Assembly (NCBI GenBank): GCA_036250225.1
Contig: JAPZLL010000011.1
Location: 1 to 64,000 of the forward strand
Length of the DNA: 64,000 nt
Direction: 5' to 3'
From: Cercophora sp. LCS_1
Taxonomy: Eukaryota; Ascomycota; Sordariomycetes; Sordariales; Lasiosphaeriaceae
Notes under the pieces: model-generated
What the model was told of the DNA's origin: nothing
Databases searched by the model: none
The model's input: the letters and a program-made list of their open reading frames with translations, nothing else
Made by a program: the position numbers and the translations under genes
Shown: positions 1-11,179 of the stretch, piece after piece
How the letters are laid out: each line of letters starts with the position of its first letter
How positions within the stretch are numbered: the first letter of the stretch is position 1

Positions 1-130
1 TCACCTTGCACCCATCCTATCTAGAGCATTGGACCCTGTCCGCTCTTGCGATCTGTCTTTACCAGGCTCACCTCGGTGCACCTGGAGCAGGCCGTAACAT
101 ATAGCCTTTAAATATATACATCAACTCTTG

Positions 131-830
131 GTTAAAAAAGGCCCTCAAAGAAGAAACCAATCGACTTGAGGAAGAATATGAGGCCAAACCTACCTTTAAA
201 AAATAGACCGTTGCCATATAACGAATCCTGGCTATACATACCGTTATAGCAGCAATTGTGCGCCTCCACTATAATAAAGCTAATATAATCTCCAAGTCTT
301 TCTTTAATATGGGGATTTCTATCCATCCTAATAGTAGTAAAGATTACAAGATTAATATTAAATATATAAATAAACCTGATTTTAACAGTTAGTAAGAGGC
401 TAATAACAATATTATATTTAAGACCAAAGAAGAGGAGGAAGACCATCTCTCCCTGGTCAACAAATTTAATAGAGATTACGAGAGCTAGACCATTAGAACT
501 TTATAAGAATTCTGTACAATATGGGGGCTTTGGAACGTCTGGAGGCTAAAGAAAGACGAGTTCGTGGCTCGTTTACAGCAATTGGATTAAGAGGAAGAGG
601 TCAACTACAGCCTAAACGACGAATTAGTTAATAAAGGAGATGGGGGGACCGATCATAATGCTCAAAATCCTGACGACGAAGTTATTAAGGATTGTATTAC
701 TGTTTAAGGGTATGGGAACTCTAGCGAGGAAGAAGAAGACAATAACGGCAACGACGAGGATTTTTATATGGTTAATAGCTAGATATATTTTTAAATAGCC
801 TCCAAATTAAGTATTTGACTATTCTTTAGC
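131..830 (+). mobile_element. Decayed transposon-like coding relic
   Basis: AT-rich stretch at the window edge. Read on the plus strand in one frame it gives a long protein-like sequence broken by many TAG and TAA codons, several of them where CAG or CAA would be expected. One segment, around 270-380, resembles the C-terminal part of Fot1/pogo-type transposases (an NI..SFF..GI..P-like stretch), followed by Asp/Glu-rich sequence ending near 780. No terminal repeats or target-site duplications are visible and the left end lies outside the window. The family assignment is an inference from weak similarity. That this is decayed coding DNA is better supported than which element it was. Confidence 0.4.
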
Positions 831-1804
831 CTCTTTTACCTACTAGGCTACCTCTCCCTCTCTCCATTTGCATTGAACTCTAAACCTGGGGTTGCTTTTT
901 CGCCATCGTTTACCCAGAGCCAATACCCTACATCTCACAACCTTTCCACTATTAACATAGGCTTTAATTTGCAGCCTATTTCTTTCCCTAACCCAGCCAA
1001 AGTATATTCCTTCGTAATCCAACGCCAGGCCGACTGAAATACCGGGGCTGCTTGGTTTTCTCAGTAGAATTTGGTACGTGTCGCCTTTGACGAAGCAGGC
1101 CGAATCCTCAAAATCGTGTGTTACGACTGGCATGTAGGGTCAGCTAAAGCCAGGCGCCAGGGTCTGTCTTTACTTACAAATGACGGCAATCTTGCCCGAC
1201 GAGAGCTGAGCCATGGTGCAGAGTTTGACGAATTTGTGGTGGTTTTGGGGAAGGTTTGTGGAGGTGGACGAATATCAAAACGTTTTGAGGCTCTGCAGCG
1301 GCAAAGGTTACCGAGGCCCGAAGTCAGCCACGGCGTCCTTAGCTGGTTTCCCATTTGAATAAAAATATACAGTAGGCAACACACATATAGAATATAAAAC
1401 TAAAAGTAAGTACCCACTCTTTATTACTATTGGCCCAGGTATACTATGCAGTAAACATTAAGGTTCCCTATAAGCTGCAGTAGGCTGTCGCCGAAGATTA
1501 GTGAAACAGCTGCTGGGACTTAGCATATGTAGCGCTGAAAAGTTTATTTTTAGTAGTAGTTCTTACACAAGCTCCATTGCTATATGGAATCCGCTCCCAG
1601 CGTAGTTCTGCCTCCGAGGGTTTGAGACTGGCTGGTACACACCGTAGCTGACCGGGATTTTCCACAGGACTTTCCCCAGCTGGTCCCGGCATCGCGGTAT
1701 CAAGCATTTTCCCATTTCCATGTCCATACACCTTCCCTTTCTTCAGTCAAGCCCCTCCTCGTCTTCGCCCACCTCCTTCATCTCCCACTCACCACCCTGG
1801 TCCC
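831..1804. other. Non-coding stretch, no gene recognised
   Basis: Open frames on both strands at 843-1133 and 1071-1384 overlap one another and show no recognisable motif. They may be further decayed mobile sequence, because they continue the relic to the left. The part from 1740 on is C/T-rich and leads into the 3' end of the Rossmann-fold gene. Confidence 0.35.
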
Positions 1805-2685
1805 TTACCCATCTAACCCCGCCAACCTCCTAAACCCCACATTCTCCACAACTTCAAACCCTCCTTCCAAGACCTCCACCCCCTTCCCCTTCAGCTCCTC
1901 ACCCTTCCACGTCCCCATCGCCAAATCCACCAACGCTCTACCCAGACTCTCCGTCGGACTCCAACTCCCCCTAAACAACCCCGCACTCACCGCCCCATGA
2001 AGCACACGCCCCAGGCCTCCCAACATTAGCCCCTGAGGAGGCATATACTTTTGGACAGCCTCATGTCCAACCCAATCCACAAACGCCGGCCTTACCGTGT
2101 TCGCCTTGAACCCCGGGTTCGTCTTCCTCATCTCGGCTAGCGCGAGTTCCGTCTCACCTTTTACTCGTCCGAATAGGGGCGTGAATCTTCCCGGCGTGAG
2201 CGTCGCTCCAGCACCGGAGACAAAGACAAAGTTGACAGGTTTTGACGGCGTGGCGATGGATTGAAACGCAGAGGCTGCGGCGAGGGCGTATGATTTCGTT
2301 ATGCGGACGTAATCCCTAGGTAGGTAGCTGTGTTAGCACGCGTACTCTTTACCAGATCTTCGGTGGAGAGATTCGATTCCGGTATTACTCTGGGAAGGGT
2401 GGGGGAGCAAAAGAGAGACCAGACTCACTCCTTCCCTACGGAATTCTGACTGACGCCCAATGCCCAGACCACTCCCGTCGCGTCCCGCAGCTTGTCCATA
2501 ACCCCGTCGTATTGCTCGAAATCTGCATGAATGATCACGTTCACCCGTGCATCTTTGGAATCTTGGGCCATTTGTACGGGGCGACGCGAGAGGATCGAGA
2601 TTTTGGTGATTGCCGGCGTTTTGAGCATGGCGTCGAGGACGCTTGTGCCGACGAGGCCGGTTGCGCCGGTTAGGACGAGATGCAT
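1805..2685 (-). CDS. NAD(P)-binding Rossmann-fold protein (NmrA/atypical SDR-like)
   Basis: Two exons, 2685-2429 and 2315-1805, give 255 residues. The intron (2316-2428) has donor GTGAGT, a GCTAAC branch site and acceptor CCTAG, and joins phase 2 cleanly. The N-terminus carries the nucleotide-binding motif TGATGLVG (residues 6-13), followed by a strand with SRRP, as in NAD(P)H-binding reductases of the NmrA/atypical short-chain dehydrogenase group. The C-terminal half has VFVSGAGAT and RPAFVDW, similar to small cytosolic epimerase-like proteins. The ATG at 2685 was chosen because it immediately precedes the glycine-rich motif; upstream in-frame sequence has no conserved features. Substrate and pathway cannot be told from sequence. 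No signal peptide is seen, so a soluble cytosolic protein is inferred. Confidence 0.8.
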
Positions 2686-3375
2686 TGTGATGAAAAATCG
2701 TTGTGGTGGTGGTGACTGATGGAGGGAAGGGAAGATCGGATGAGCGTTCCGTATTATGTGAACGAAACGGGTGGGGCGGTGTTGACGGGCGGATGAAGAG
2801 CAAATTGCGAGCGAGACCACGCTTCCGGACACCGGGGTTACCGGGGTTAACTCCAGCAGACTCCGGGATACCCCTGAGAAAGCCTAACCGTCCGCTGATG
2901 CGGGGCTTGGCGGCCGGGGTGCATGTGCCGTCCTGTAGTTACCTCGGCCTTTTTTTGAGCTGCTTGTTTTGGGGGGCTCTTCTGAGGCTGCGGCGGGATG
3001 GAGCTTATCCTGACCGTTGGGTTTCCAGATCCTGCCTTGCAGGTAGGTAGGTAATCCTGGGCATTGGGAGGGAGGGCAGGATCCACATCGGGTTGCCGTA
3101 TTACTGGGATGCACACTTTTCATCACGAGTTCCATTTTTCATATAAAGTTTGATAGGTCATGGATAAGCTATCAATGCCGAGGCTTCAATCACTACTGTT
3201 TGGCAGTGGCAGTACCTGTGCGCTTCCCTGATCACTTGTCAAAACGCAGCGATCGCCAAACACAGCCCGGTGCCCTGTCACACGCATCATCCGACGCGGC
3301 ATCAAAACAAACAACCTCCAACGCCCCCTTCCTTGCAAGAAAATAAAAACTACCACCCACCTGTACAAACACGCG
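2686..3375. other. Intergenic region upstream of the Rossmann-fold gene
   Basis: No gene supported. It holds the promoter of the minus-strand gene that starts at 2685 and the 3' flank of the first bHLH gene. CCTACCTA-like motifs occur near 3040. Confidence 0.4.
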
Positions 3376-4281
3376 TCATGCCGCTCGCTTAGTCTGCGAC
3401 TCGGTAATTACCTTCATGGCCATCTCCAACACCTCACATCTCGTGATCGTCTTGGAGAAGGCTTTTCCATCGCCCATGCCATGCGTGTCGCGAAACCTAT
3501 CGGCAGGCAACACGGACAGCAGCCGCTCGAAATGGCCGTTTAAGCGGTTGCGGTACTTTCGCTCCACTTCGACGTGCTTGTTGCGAATGCGACGCTGCCG
3601 GAGACCGGGGGAGCCTGTATCCTCCGGGCCGGACGTGTTGCCATCCGAGGGCGTGCTGATCGAGGGCCGGTGGCCCTGGCGGTGGAAGTAAGCATCTGTG
3701 TGGTGTGTATCGGGGCCGCACTGGTCTGTGTCGGTTGCATCTGCGGTGTCGTGTGTTTCCGTGCTGAATGCGTTGGCGGATGCGGACATGGGGGTGTCAT
3801 CGGGATACGCCCCTTGGATTTGGTTGCTGGGGACCGAAGCCGGGCTGGTGTACGTATCCGGATAGGCAGGAGGACATGGATACAGCTGGTGAGAGTGAGG
3901 GGTCGGTGTTGCCGCCTCACTCATGGTGTACGAGGCATGGTCGTTGTAAGTGGTGAGCTCCGAGGTACCGCCCGAAGCACCGTCGGGGTAATAACAAAGG
4001 TGCTGCGCGAACGCGTAGTCGTCCGTAGCAAACGATACATCGGAGAGACTCGCGGCCCTCATGTCCGGGACCGGGCTGTTGCCGGGCATCCATGCCGGCG
4101 TCACCGGACTGGTGGGTTCATCCAAGTCAAACGCCCATTCAGAGTGGGCACTGCGACCAATGCCTTGACCTTGGCAGCCAAACAAACCATCGGTGGTCTC
4201 CGAGTTCAGTTGGTGTCCCTATACGGCCCGAAAGGATCGTGTCAGCTCAAGGTTATCGGAGAACCAAAATGTGCAAACCAT
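3376..4281 (-). CDS. bHLH transcription factor, SREBP-type basic region (first of a pair)
   Basis: The main exon runs 4218-3376. It opens directly behind a TATAG acceptor with a GCTGAC branch site 22 nt upstream, and the ATG at 4281 sits immediately before the matching intron (donor GTTTGC), so the start codon would be alone in exon 1 (281 aa in total). The C-terminus is a basic helix-loop-helix: HVEVERKYRNRLNGHFERLL, a loop of about 20 residues, then ITRCEVLEMAMKVI. The Tyr in ERKYRNR is the residue that marks SREBP-like bHLH proteins, which bind sterol-regulatory-type as well as E-box sites. The rest is Ser/Thr/Pro-rich with His- and Asp-rich runs, as in activation regions. No membrane segment is present, unlike true SREBPs. 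The neighbour 1.3 kb upstream is a paralogue in the same orientation. The 5' exon is the uncertain part. Confidence 0.75.
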
Positions 4282-5597
4282 GTGATGGAGACAGGGCAGC
4301 GGAACGTGACACTAGCCGTGTCTTTAATTTTGGTGTTTATTTAGGCCATGGGACGGAAAAGCCACGAGACATACGTATAAGGATTGCTCCGCCATCACGT
4401 TACCATCAGTGCCAAGCAGACGTTATGGTCGCAACAAAACAACAAGACGGTGCTGGCCTTGGAAGTTGCGCTTGGTGGCGGGGGCCGGGAGGTATCGAGG
4501 ACTTGAAGCTGATGGTGGGCTGATTACCTAGGTATGTCGCCAAGTCGAGGTTAGGTGAGTGCAAACTTGGGATCCTCGCGCCCATATGTACTTGGCAGCC
4601 ATTTGTGGCCGTTGACGCTGTCAAATTTGATTTGGCAAAGGTTGAGGCCTGGTAGCGAGGCGGGGGTGGCAATGCCCTTGGCAAAACACTAACAGCACGT
4701 CGGTTAGGGAACGACTGAGCAGCATTTACACGATCTAGACCAGAGATGAGTGCCCCTGAACCTCAGCAGGGACGCGGGGGTCACCTCAAAGGACGTGCAG
4801 CTGGCATGAGCGACGAATGATTCCGTGGTTTCTGAGGACTTGGTCGAGGACGTTAACTACCGTGCCGTGTCATGCATCACGGCAGCACTCAGCCCGCCGA
4901 TTGGTAGGCAGGAAGTTGGTGGGGCCACGTGCTGGAGTTGTTGCATCCTTGCTAACGTAGGTGGGTTTTGCCTGGTGTTGAGAGAGGTCTGGAACGACAA
5001 TGGTGGGGGCTGTTTGGGATACGGAATGGCTGCCATGTCGGTGAATTTCTTTGAAAGAACACTCGGGTCTGGGCATCTGCAGCACAACGATTGCGTGGGC
5101 CTGTTACAAGCCTCGACGGGGAGGGACGGCCACGCATGCGAGCATGACGGTGGATGAGCGCATTCCTACGGTAACAGAGCGAGAGAAGGACCGCAATTGG
5201 CCAAAGAGGAAACAGCTTTGACAAATGGCCATGGGTTTTATCACGTTTCATTGCGAATGGTCGGAAAAGTGATCCCAGGAGTGGCTGAAACGGCAAAGGG
5301 AGGGCCAGACTCTCCAGACCATCCTTGGAGACTCGATGCCGTGCGTGCAGTTGTTGAAGCTTGGAGCAGTCCTCACCCCCCTATGGTTTCGAAAACAACA
5401 CCTAGGGGGAAGTTCCTCGAGGCAATTTTTCAACGGTTTTGTGCGGCTTGTTGTGTCCATGCCTTATTAACTGGACCTGGACAGTTATAAGGGACCGTTG
5501 AGACGGCCGTGCCGTGGACGGTAGGGCCTGGGAGCGAGGTTACAGTGTTCACATTCATTCCCGGCGACTACGGTACCGATGATGCTGCTTGCAATGC
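4282..5597. other. Intergenic region between the two bHLH genes
   Basis: About 1.3 kb with no supported gene. Open frames here (for example 4825-5157) have no recognisable product and no convincing start context. It contains the promoter of the first bHLH gene and the terminator region of the second. Confidence 0.4.
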
Positions 5598-6615
5598 TCA
5601 TTTATTTTGGTGGTTCAATTTCTCAATGTACGTCGTCGCCATTTCCAACACCTCTGCCCTTGTGATCCTTCTTCCATCGGCGCTACCTGAGAGGGACAAC
5701 AAGCCAGATTCCTCATCCCCCAACGTGCTTCCATAGCGGGCATCACCATCACCACCATCTGACCTTGCATTTACCAGAACTGCCAGAAGCCTCTCAAACT
5801 GGGCACTGAGCCGGTTCCGGTACCGCTTCTCGACTCGGTTGTGCTTGATGCGAGCACGGAGCTCATCGGGCATCAGCGTCTCGGCGGACTCGTTTGGAGC
5901 GCTGGAACCTCCGCAGGCAGGCGGAACCCCAGCAGCAGGCGTGGAAACCGATGATCGACGCCGACCGCTCGATTTGCGCAGCCGGGCCACGGGCTGGTCG
6001 GTCTCAGACTCGTCGGCCATTTGCATGTGCATCATTGAAAAAGCTGCGTCGTGCCGCTCGTAGGACGCGCCTGTGTCTTGAAAAGGGACGTCGACGAGCG
6101 CGAGAGGCAGACTGCGGTTGCGTGTCACGATGGGTGTCTTGGGGGGCGCGAGCAAGTCGTGGAATCCATCCTCACTGATACCCTCGATCGAATGATTTGT
6201 GGACATATCACTCGCTGAGGAATAGCTGTAGCCACCGCCGATCAAGGGATGAGCCATGGGATCCAGGGCAGAAAAACTTGGGAATGCTTGCTCCCACGAA
6301 CCGCCAGCACAGTTCCAGCATCCTGGCGATTCGGCGGGACGAACACCGAAGCTCCCGGTTGCCGCCGGCCATTCTGTCTCGCTGGGAAGGTTGCCATGGC
6401 CAACGTCATGATCCGGAGCAATGTAGCCGTGCATGTCGTTACTATCAAGCCCGCTACTTCTAGCGGCCCCGGCATACACTGGGCGGCAATCCGCGTTGGT
6501 GACGGCAGTGGCCCTCTGGCTTCCCCCGACGCTCTTCGCACTGCCTATTAGCGACTGCAAGGTGGTTCAAGAAAACACATACACCAAAATATGACGTTAT
6601 ACCCGGGCCTTCCAT
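5598..6615 (-). CDS. bHLH transcription factor, SREBP-type basic region (second of a pair)
   Basis: The main exon is open from about 6555 down to 5598. The C-terminus is HNRVEKRYRNRLSAQFERLL, an unusually long loop of about 40 Gly/Asp/Ser-rich residues, then ITRAEVLEMATTYIEKL. The Tyr in EKRYRNR is diagnostic of the SREBP-like class. The N-terminal 200 residues are low-complexity and acidic, with no membrane helix. The main frame has no good ATG near its start but begins behind plausible acceptors (TTGCAG or TAATAG). A short first exon with ATG at 6615 and donor GTATAA is the best candidate, although only the TAATAG acceptor keeps frame and its branch site is poor. The exact N-terminus is therefore unsettled. 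Helix 2 is shared with the downstream paralogue (R.EVLEMA), which supports an old tandem duplication. Confidence 0.72.
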
Positions 6616-7516
6616 GTTTCTGAGTCTAGCCAGGGAGGCAAGTATTGATAGCGTCGTCGACGATTCTTGTGGTGGTGAGATGCGGTGAGACGGTGAGCCC
6701 GGTGAGGTTGGAACGAAGAAACTTGGAAAACAAGCTCGTGATCGTGGTGTGATGGGTCTGGGGAGTTCCGTGGCGAAGCAGCGCAGTGCGGCGGAGAATG
6801 GACCAACCATATACCCCCCCTAATTCGACGAGATTTTTTTCTCCGCCTCCCAGAGACCACCCAAGGAAAAAGTCCCTGTGTCGAATGGCGATGAGTAAGT
6901 GTGATGTTCCCATGAGCACGGAAAACGTATGACGGTGCGATCGAGCCAGCCGCCAGCAGTAGCAGGACGCCCGATTGCTGCGTACAGCAGGTGAGCAAGA
7001 CCCCGAGGGGACAGTGGCTGGACCGTGTCGCCATCTTCGGGCATCTGTAGGGCTCTTGATAGAAAAGTCCGGTTGGACCGCGCATACCGTGTCTGGGCGA
7101 GTCCATTGCAGTGGTGGTTGGGTGGTTTGCCGATGTCCCGCCTCGATCCCTCGGACGGACGCGCCTCATTTAGGCTATCGTGCAGCATGCAGCATGCATC
7201 ATCCCCGGTTACCAACGATATGTCGCTCCACGGCGGGACATTTTGTCACTGTGACGTCGTGCTGGTCATGAAACGGTGACCTCCCCGCTCAAAGTCTGGC
7301 TAGATCGGTTGGTCAGCATTAACATCTCAGTTTTCTTTTTTACCAAAAAAAGTCCGAAATCGGCCATGCCCGTCTACGGAACACCGATCACACGCACTGC
7401 AAGACGGACGGTTGGCACACTTGCTCTGACCCTCGTGATTGCTAGCCCCGCTCATCCCTAACGCCGGTCACCCCCCGATGTTATTCTTTCCGCCCTTACC
7501 TAGGCGGCCGCTCTCG
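6616..7516. other. Intergenic region upstream of the second bHLH gene
   Basis: No gene supported. It contains the presumed promoter of the minus-strand bHLH gene and the 3' flank of the SPX gene. Open frames on both strands overlap each other and lack domains. Confidence 0.4.
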
Positions 7517-9080
7517 TCATGTCGTGTCCAGCAACGAAACAAGCAGCGCGCCATCAACCACGCAGATAATTACAAATAATGCCCAGACTGCGATCCTGGT
7601 ATTCCGCCTCACCAACTCCCAGCGTGCCAGTGCGAGGCAAAGCGCGGTGGAAGCGCCGCCTAGCGAGAGGCTCACACCGCAGGCCACTGCCGCAACACCG
7701 CGAGAGCTCTCGACAGGGCCTCCACCAATAACAAACGGTGCAACGAAGGCCGCGGCGACCAACGAAAAGGCAACAGAGCACCAAGTCGTCCACAAGACCA
7801 TGACTTCGTCCGTCTCGGGCGTGGCTGCTGAGATTGGCACAATGTCGGCCCTCTCATCCGCGGCATCCGAGCGCCTGGGAGTGCCCACTTGTCCCGCATT
7901 CTCCTCGGGCCGCACTGCATCGTCACAGCTGCCGGGTTGGCTGTCGCTCTCTGTGCTGCAACTAAGCTCGGCATTGGCCAGGCTGGCCGAGCTGCTCGCG
8001 TGGGCCGTCCCGTACGGGCTGAAGCTGAAGCGTCTGAAGGATGTGAATCTGCCATCGCTCTCCGATGCCGTGCTGCTGCCACCAAGCGTGCGTCCGTGAT
8101 CGATTCCTTTTCCCTTCATGGCCAACGAGAGAAAAGTGGCAAGCGAGGGTCCTGCGAGGGAAAATGCGTCAATCTGGTCGGAATGTTCCAGGCCGCTCGC
8201 GTCGCTATACTCATTCCAGTAGCCCGAGGCACCCGGGAGGAGCAATGACGTGGGCCGGCTAGGTGTGATGACCCGACTGAGCGTGGCGGGGGTGCCAGGT
8301 GTGGATGCACCTGGATGATAAGCGAGCCGACGATTGGGTAAGGGGAGTTCCCGTTTCAGCTTTTCCAGGATACTGTCACAGAGGAGCAGGAGAGGGCCGA
8401 TGCTCTGCTTGGTGAGATTTCCCGGCCGTGTCGAGATGGCGCTTCGAAATCGTGTGTCAAGTGTCGTGGAGCAGGTCCACTTCCTGTACTTTTTGAGGAG
8501 TTTTTGAAATCCGATGAGCTGAGCGTCAATGAAGCGCTCTAGCGACGCCAGGTCGTGACTGCACCCCGACTGCTGTTCGTAAAGCTGACGTACTCGAGCC
8601 TGGGTCGTTGGTGGCGAAGCTGCTCCTTCCCACGGCGCGTCGTGGTCAAGCAACTCGCCAACTTGAGTGGACAAAAATGCTTAAAGCGAATATTCAGCCG
8701 TGTTCAAGACAAGAACGTACGTGATCAAAGGGAGTCAATAATGGAAAGAAAGATTCTCACCTAATCGCCGGTCAACTTCACCGACTTTGCTGGTGACAAA
8801 GAGGCCAACACCTCGATAACTTTCGCACAGCTCTGCAAGGAATTGGTCCTCAAAAATCCTTGCCTCTTCGTCGACACACCCAGGAATCACGACACGCGTG
8901 ACCTTATCATCAGCGGTGCTAGCTTTGATTAGGTGCTTCAGGTAGTTGTAGTCCATGTTATCTGCAATGTCACCGCGACGGGCCGTCAGCTATCCTGCAG
9001 GCAGCTGGCTGTGGGACAGGAAACTCACGGATCTGCCACTGAGGCGCTGACTCATTTGCAAGGCGCTCACCGTATTTCAT
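7517..9080 (-). CDS. SPX-domain membrane protein with C-terminal DUF202/VTC1-like segment
   Basis: Three exons (9080-9029, 8961-8761, 8661-7517) give 465 residues. Both introns have GTGAGT/GTGAGA donors and in-phase joins; the first also has a GCTGAC branch site. The start MKYGERLANESAPQWQ..NMDYNYLKHLIK is the classic SPX N-terminus, and GFQKLLKKYRKW (135-146) is the SPX helix whose lysines bind inositol pyrophosphates. After a Ser-rich linker (about 180-365) come three hydrophobic helices near 372-396, 408-431 and 441-461, arranged like the VTC1/DUF202 domain of the vacuolar polyphosphate complex. The central polyphosphate-polymerase domain of VTC2/3/4 is absent. A phosphate-sensing or accessory role at the vacuolar membrane is inferred, not shown. 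The neighbouring genes give no functional clue. Confidence 0.82.
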
Positions 9081-9781
9081 GGTGCGTTTCGAGGGGGGGC
9101 CTCCGGCATGACTGGCAATCGGCTGTTGGAGGAGGTCCTGGGGACATGACGGCTTCCTGATGCTGGGAACTTTCCCCCCCTATCTGGGGAACAACGGTGT
9201 TGAACAACACACAATCCCAATGCAGACCGCTGAAGAGCCAATCAGCCAGGACTAGAATTTGTGGCTTGGTGGTGTGATCATTGATACATGAGGATGGTAA
9301 TCACATGAAAAATACCGCCATGTTTCTCGCAACGGATTACAGCCTGCATCGCAGCTATATCGACCCACCCCCGTGCCTATAGTGGTCGACGGACTGCCCG
9401 ATATCGCTGCATCAGGGCCCTTCGCCAAAAGGAAGCTCACGATGCCGAGACCTTCAAGTGACCATATGCAAAAGACTGCATGCGACAGGATGTTCTAGCT
9501 TGCTGATTCGAGTTGGGTTGACCCATACGCCAAGCCTTCATGTTTTGAGACGGACTCACCACATGGCTGGAGGGCGGAGTGGCATGGGGAGCAACGAAAC
9601 TTTGAAAACGCAAGAGACTGGTTGCATTCTCTAGGAAGCGAGGTGACGACTGTTTTTTGATGCCAACATATAAGAACACGGCAGCACTATCCTCTTCAGG
9701 GCCCCTGTCTCCTTTCCCGCTATGTAACCCTGCCTTACCAAGTCGCTTCATGCCTTGATTCTTGACAAAGGGGAAAACCAC
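9081..9781. other. Intergenic region between SPX gene and hypothetical gene
   Basis: Divergent promoter region of about 700 nt (SPX gene on minus, hypothetical gene on plus). No coding signal was recognised. Confidence 0.4.
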
Positions 9782-10450
9782 ATGGGTTCAACTCATTTTC
9801 ACCACGGCCGCCACGACCGATTTTCGTCTCTCGAAGACCATCGGCGACGTGTTTCTAGAAGCCCGTCGCGGTTTCGTCAGCGCGACCGAGACTTGTTCCA
9901 TTCTCGGGAAGTCGACGACATGGAGCTTGACGATGAAGACATGGTGCTCGAGCGTCACCACAGGAGAAGTCTGAGTGTTGCGTCGTCTAGGGGGCGACGG
10001 TATGAAGATGACGACGCCTTGGTGAGGCGGGCTCCTCGGGCGCGCAGCAGCGTCGGTAAGTCACCGACACTGGCACCTGACATCGGCAGACGCCGCCCCC
10101 ATTCGTCCGACCCAGCAACCAGAAAACGCTACAGTCACGCAGTTGAAAGGGCCATTGGTGCCGGAAGCGCCGCGGCGTTCCATGTCCACAACGGGACGGG
10201 ATCATGGGTTGGCAGCAAGGGGCTCAAGGTGGCCGGTGCCGCTTCGGCGGCGGCTCGCATTGACTACGTGCCTGATCAGAACCCCAAGGAACGCAAGGCT
10301 CGACACATTGGCCTCTCCATGTTTCAGAGCGGCGTGATCGAGGCGATGCTCGACACAGGCGAACATAAGGCGGCTGCTGCGTCAGATCATGGTCATCGCC
10401 ATCATCACCATCGTGGGGTGGAGCGAGTTCACCACGGGAGATACCACTGA
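9782..10450 (+). CDS. Charged hypothetical protein (fungal DUF3824-like)
   Basis: Single exon, 222 residues from the ATG at 9782; a TTG nine codons upstream is not a credible start. The N-terminal half is rich in Arg, Ser, Asp and His (RS-like). The C-terminal half has a more ordered AIGAGSAAAF...GSWVGSKGLKVAGAASAAA stretch followed by RHIGLSMFQSGVIEAML and a His-rich tail. The Ala/Gly helix followed by a conserved RH..S motif is typical of a family of fungal proteins of unknown function (DUF3824-like). That assignment is from memory of the family pattern. No signal peptide or clear membrane helix is present. Function unknown. Confidence 0.65.
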   Translation: MGSTHFHHGRHDRFSSLEDHRRRVSRSPSRFRQRDRDLFHSREVDDMELDDEDMVLERHHRRSLSVASSRGRRYEDDDALVRRAPRARSSVGKSPTLAPDIGRRRPHSSDPATRKRYSHAVERAIGAGSAAAFHVHNGTGSWVGSKGLKVAGAASAAARIDYVPDQNPKERKARHIGLSMFQSGVIEAMLDTGEHKAAAASDHGHRHHHHRGVERVHHGRYH

Positions 10451-10457
10451 GTTCCTG

Positions 10458-10475
10458 TTTTTTTTTTTTTTTTTT
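10458..10475 (+). repeat. Poly-T run downstream of hypothetical gene
   Basis: Eighteen consecutive T on the plus strand, starting 8 nt after the stop codon of the preceding gene, in its 3' flank. It may be part of a U-rich 3'-end signal or simply a slippage-prone homopolymer. Confidence 0.6.
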
Positions 10476-11179
10476 GGCTTGTCTCTTACGTCGGTTTGGT
10501 GGCTCCATAGATAGGTAGCAATGCTACTTCAACCAAGGATTCAACACCGGTGCATCTTAGTGCGCATCCGATGCCAAGTCTAGACCTCGCCCGTGCAAGC
10601 GCGAGTCTAGAACATCTGCTCCAAAGACGGGCAGCGTTGCGTTGGGTTTCGGTCCTTGCGAGCAACATCGGGATTACCATGCCGGTAGTCACTGAGCTCA
10701 CGTCAAGTGTAGGGCTGAGGGGTGTGGGCATGCATGTAATGATGATGAAGGGCTGCATGAAGCTGAAACTGGGACGCGAGAGCGATAACCCGATTCGTGG
10801 TACGGAGGGGATGGTGTGGTAAAAGTAGGGTATGATTTGTAAGGGCGTGGGTGCTGCCCAGCCAACGGGAAGCGGCCTGGGGTACCGAGCAAAATGGGGA
10901 CACTAAGGACAGGTAGGGATCCTCCCTCATGTGTGCTGCATGCGCGGTGCAGCCAAGCACCATCACGCCACGTTTGGCGTGTCTCTGTCGATGCATCGAG
11001 GTATGAGGATGGCGTCCTCACCCTAAGGCTTCATGGAATGCCCGTCGAGCGCATCGGCGACTGATGGAACCCCGTCATTTGACTTGGTTTAACCGCCACG
11101 GAGCTTTAATACTCGGGTTTCCAGGTAAGGGACGCACGCCAGGTCGGACTCGAGGTGCATGCAATCCGCCTCAATCGCA
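10476..11179. other. Intergenic region upstream of MARVEL-like gene 1
   Basis: No gene supported. Overlapping open frames on both strands have no recognisable domains. An in-frame ATG at 11159 could extend the MARVEL-like gene by seven residues. Confidence 0.4.

Noticed and set aside
3574..4344. 256-residue plus-strand open frame opposite the first bHLH gene
   Set aside because: Antisense shadow; the minus strand carries the clear bHLH domain.
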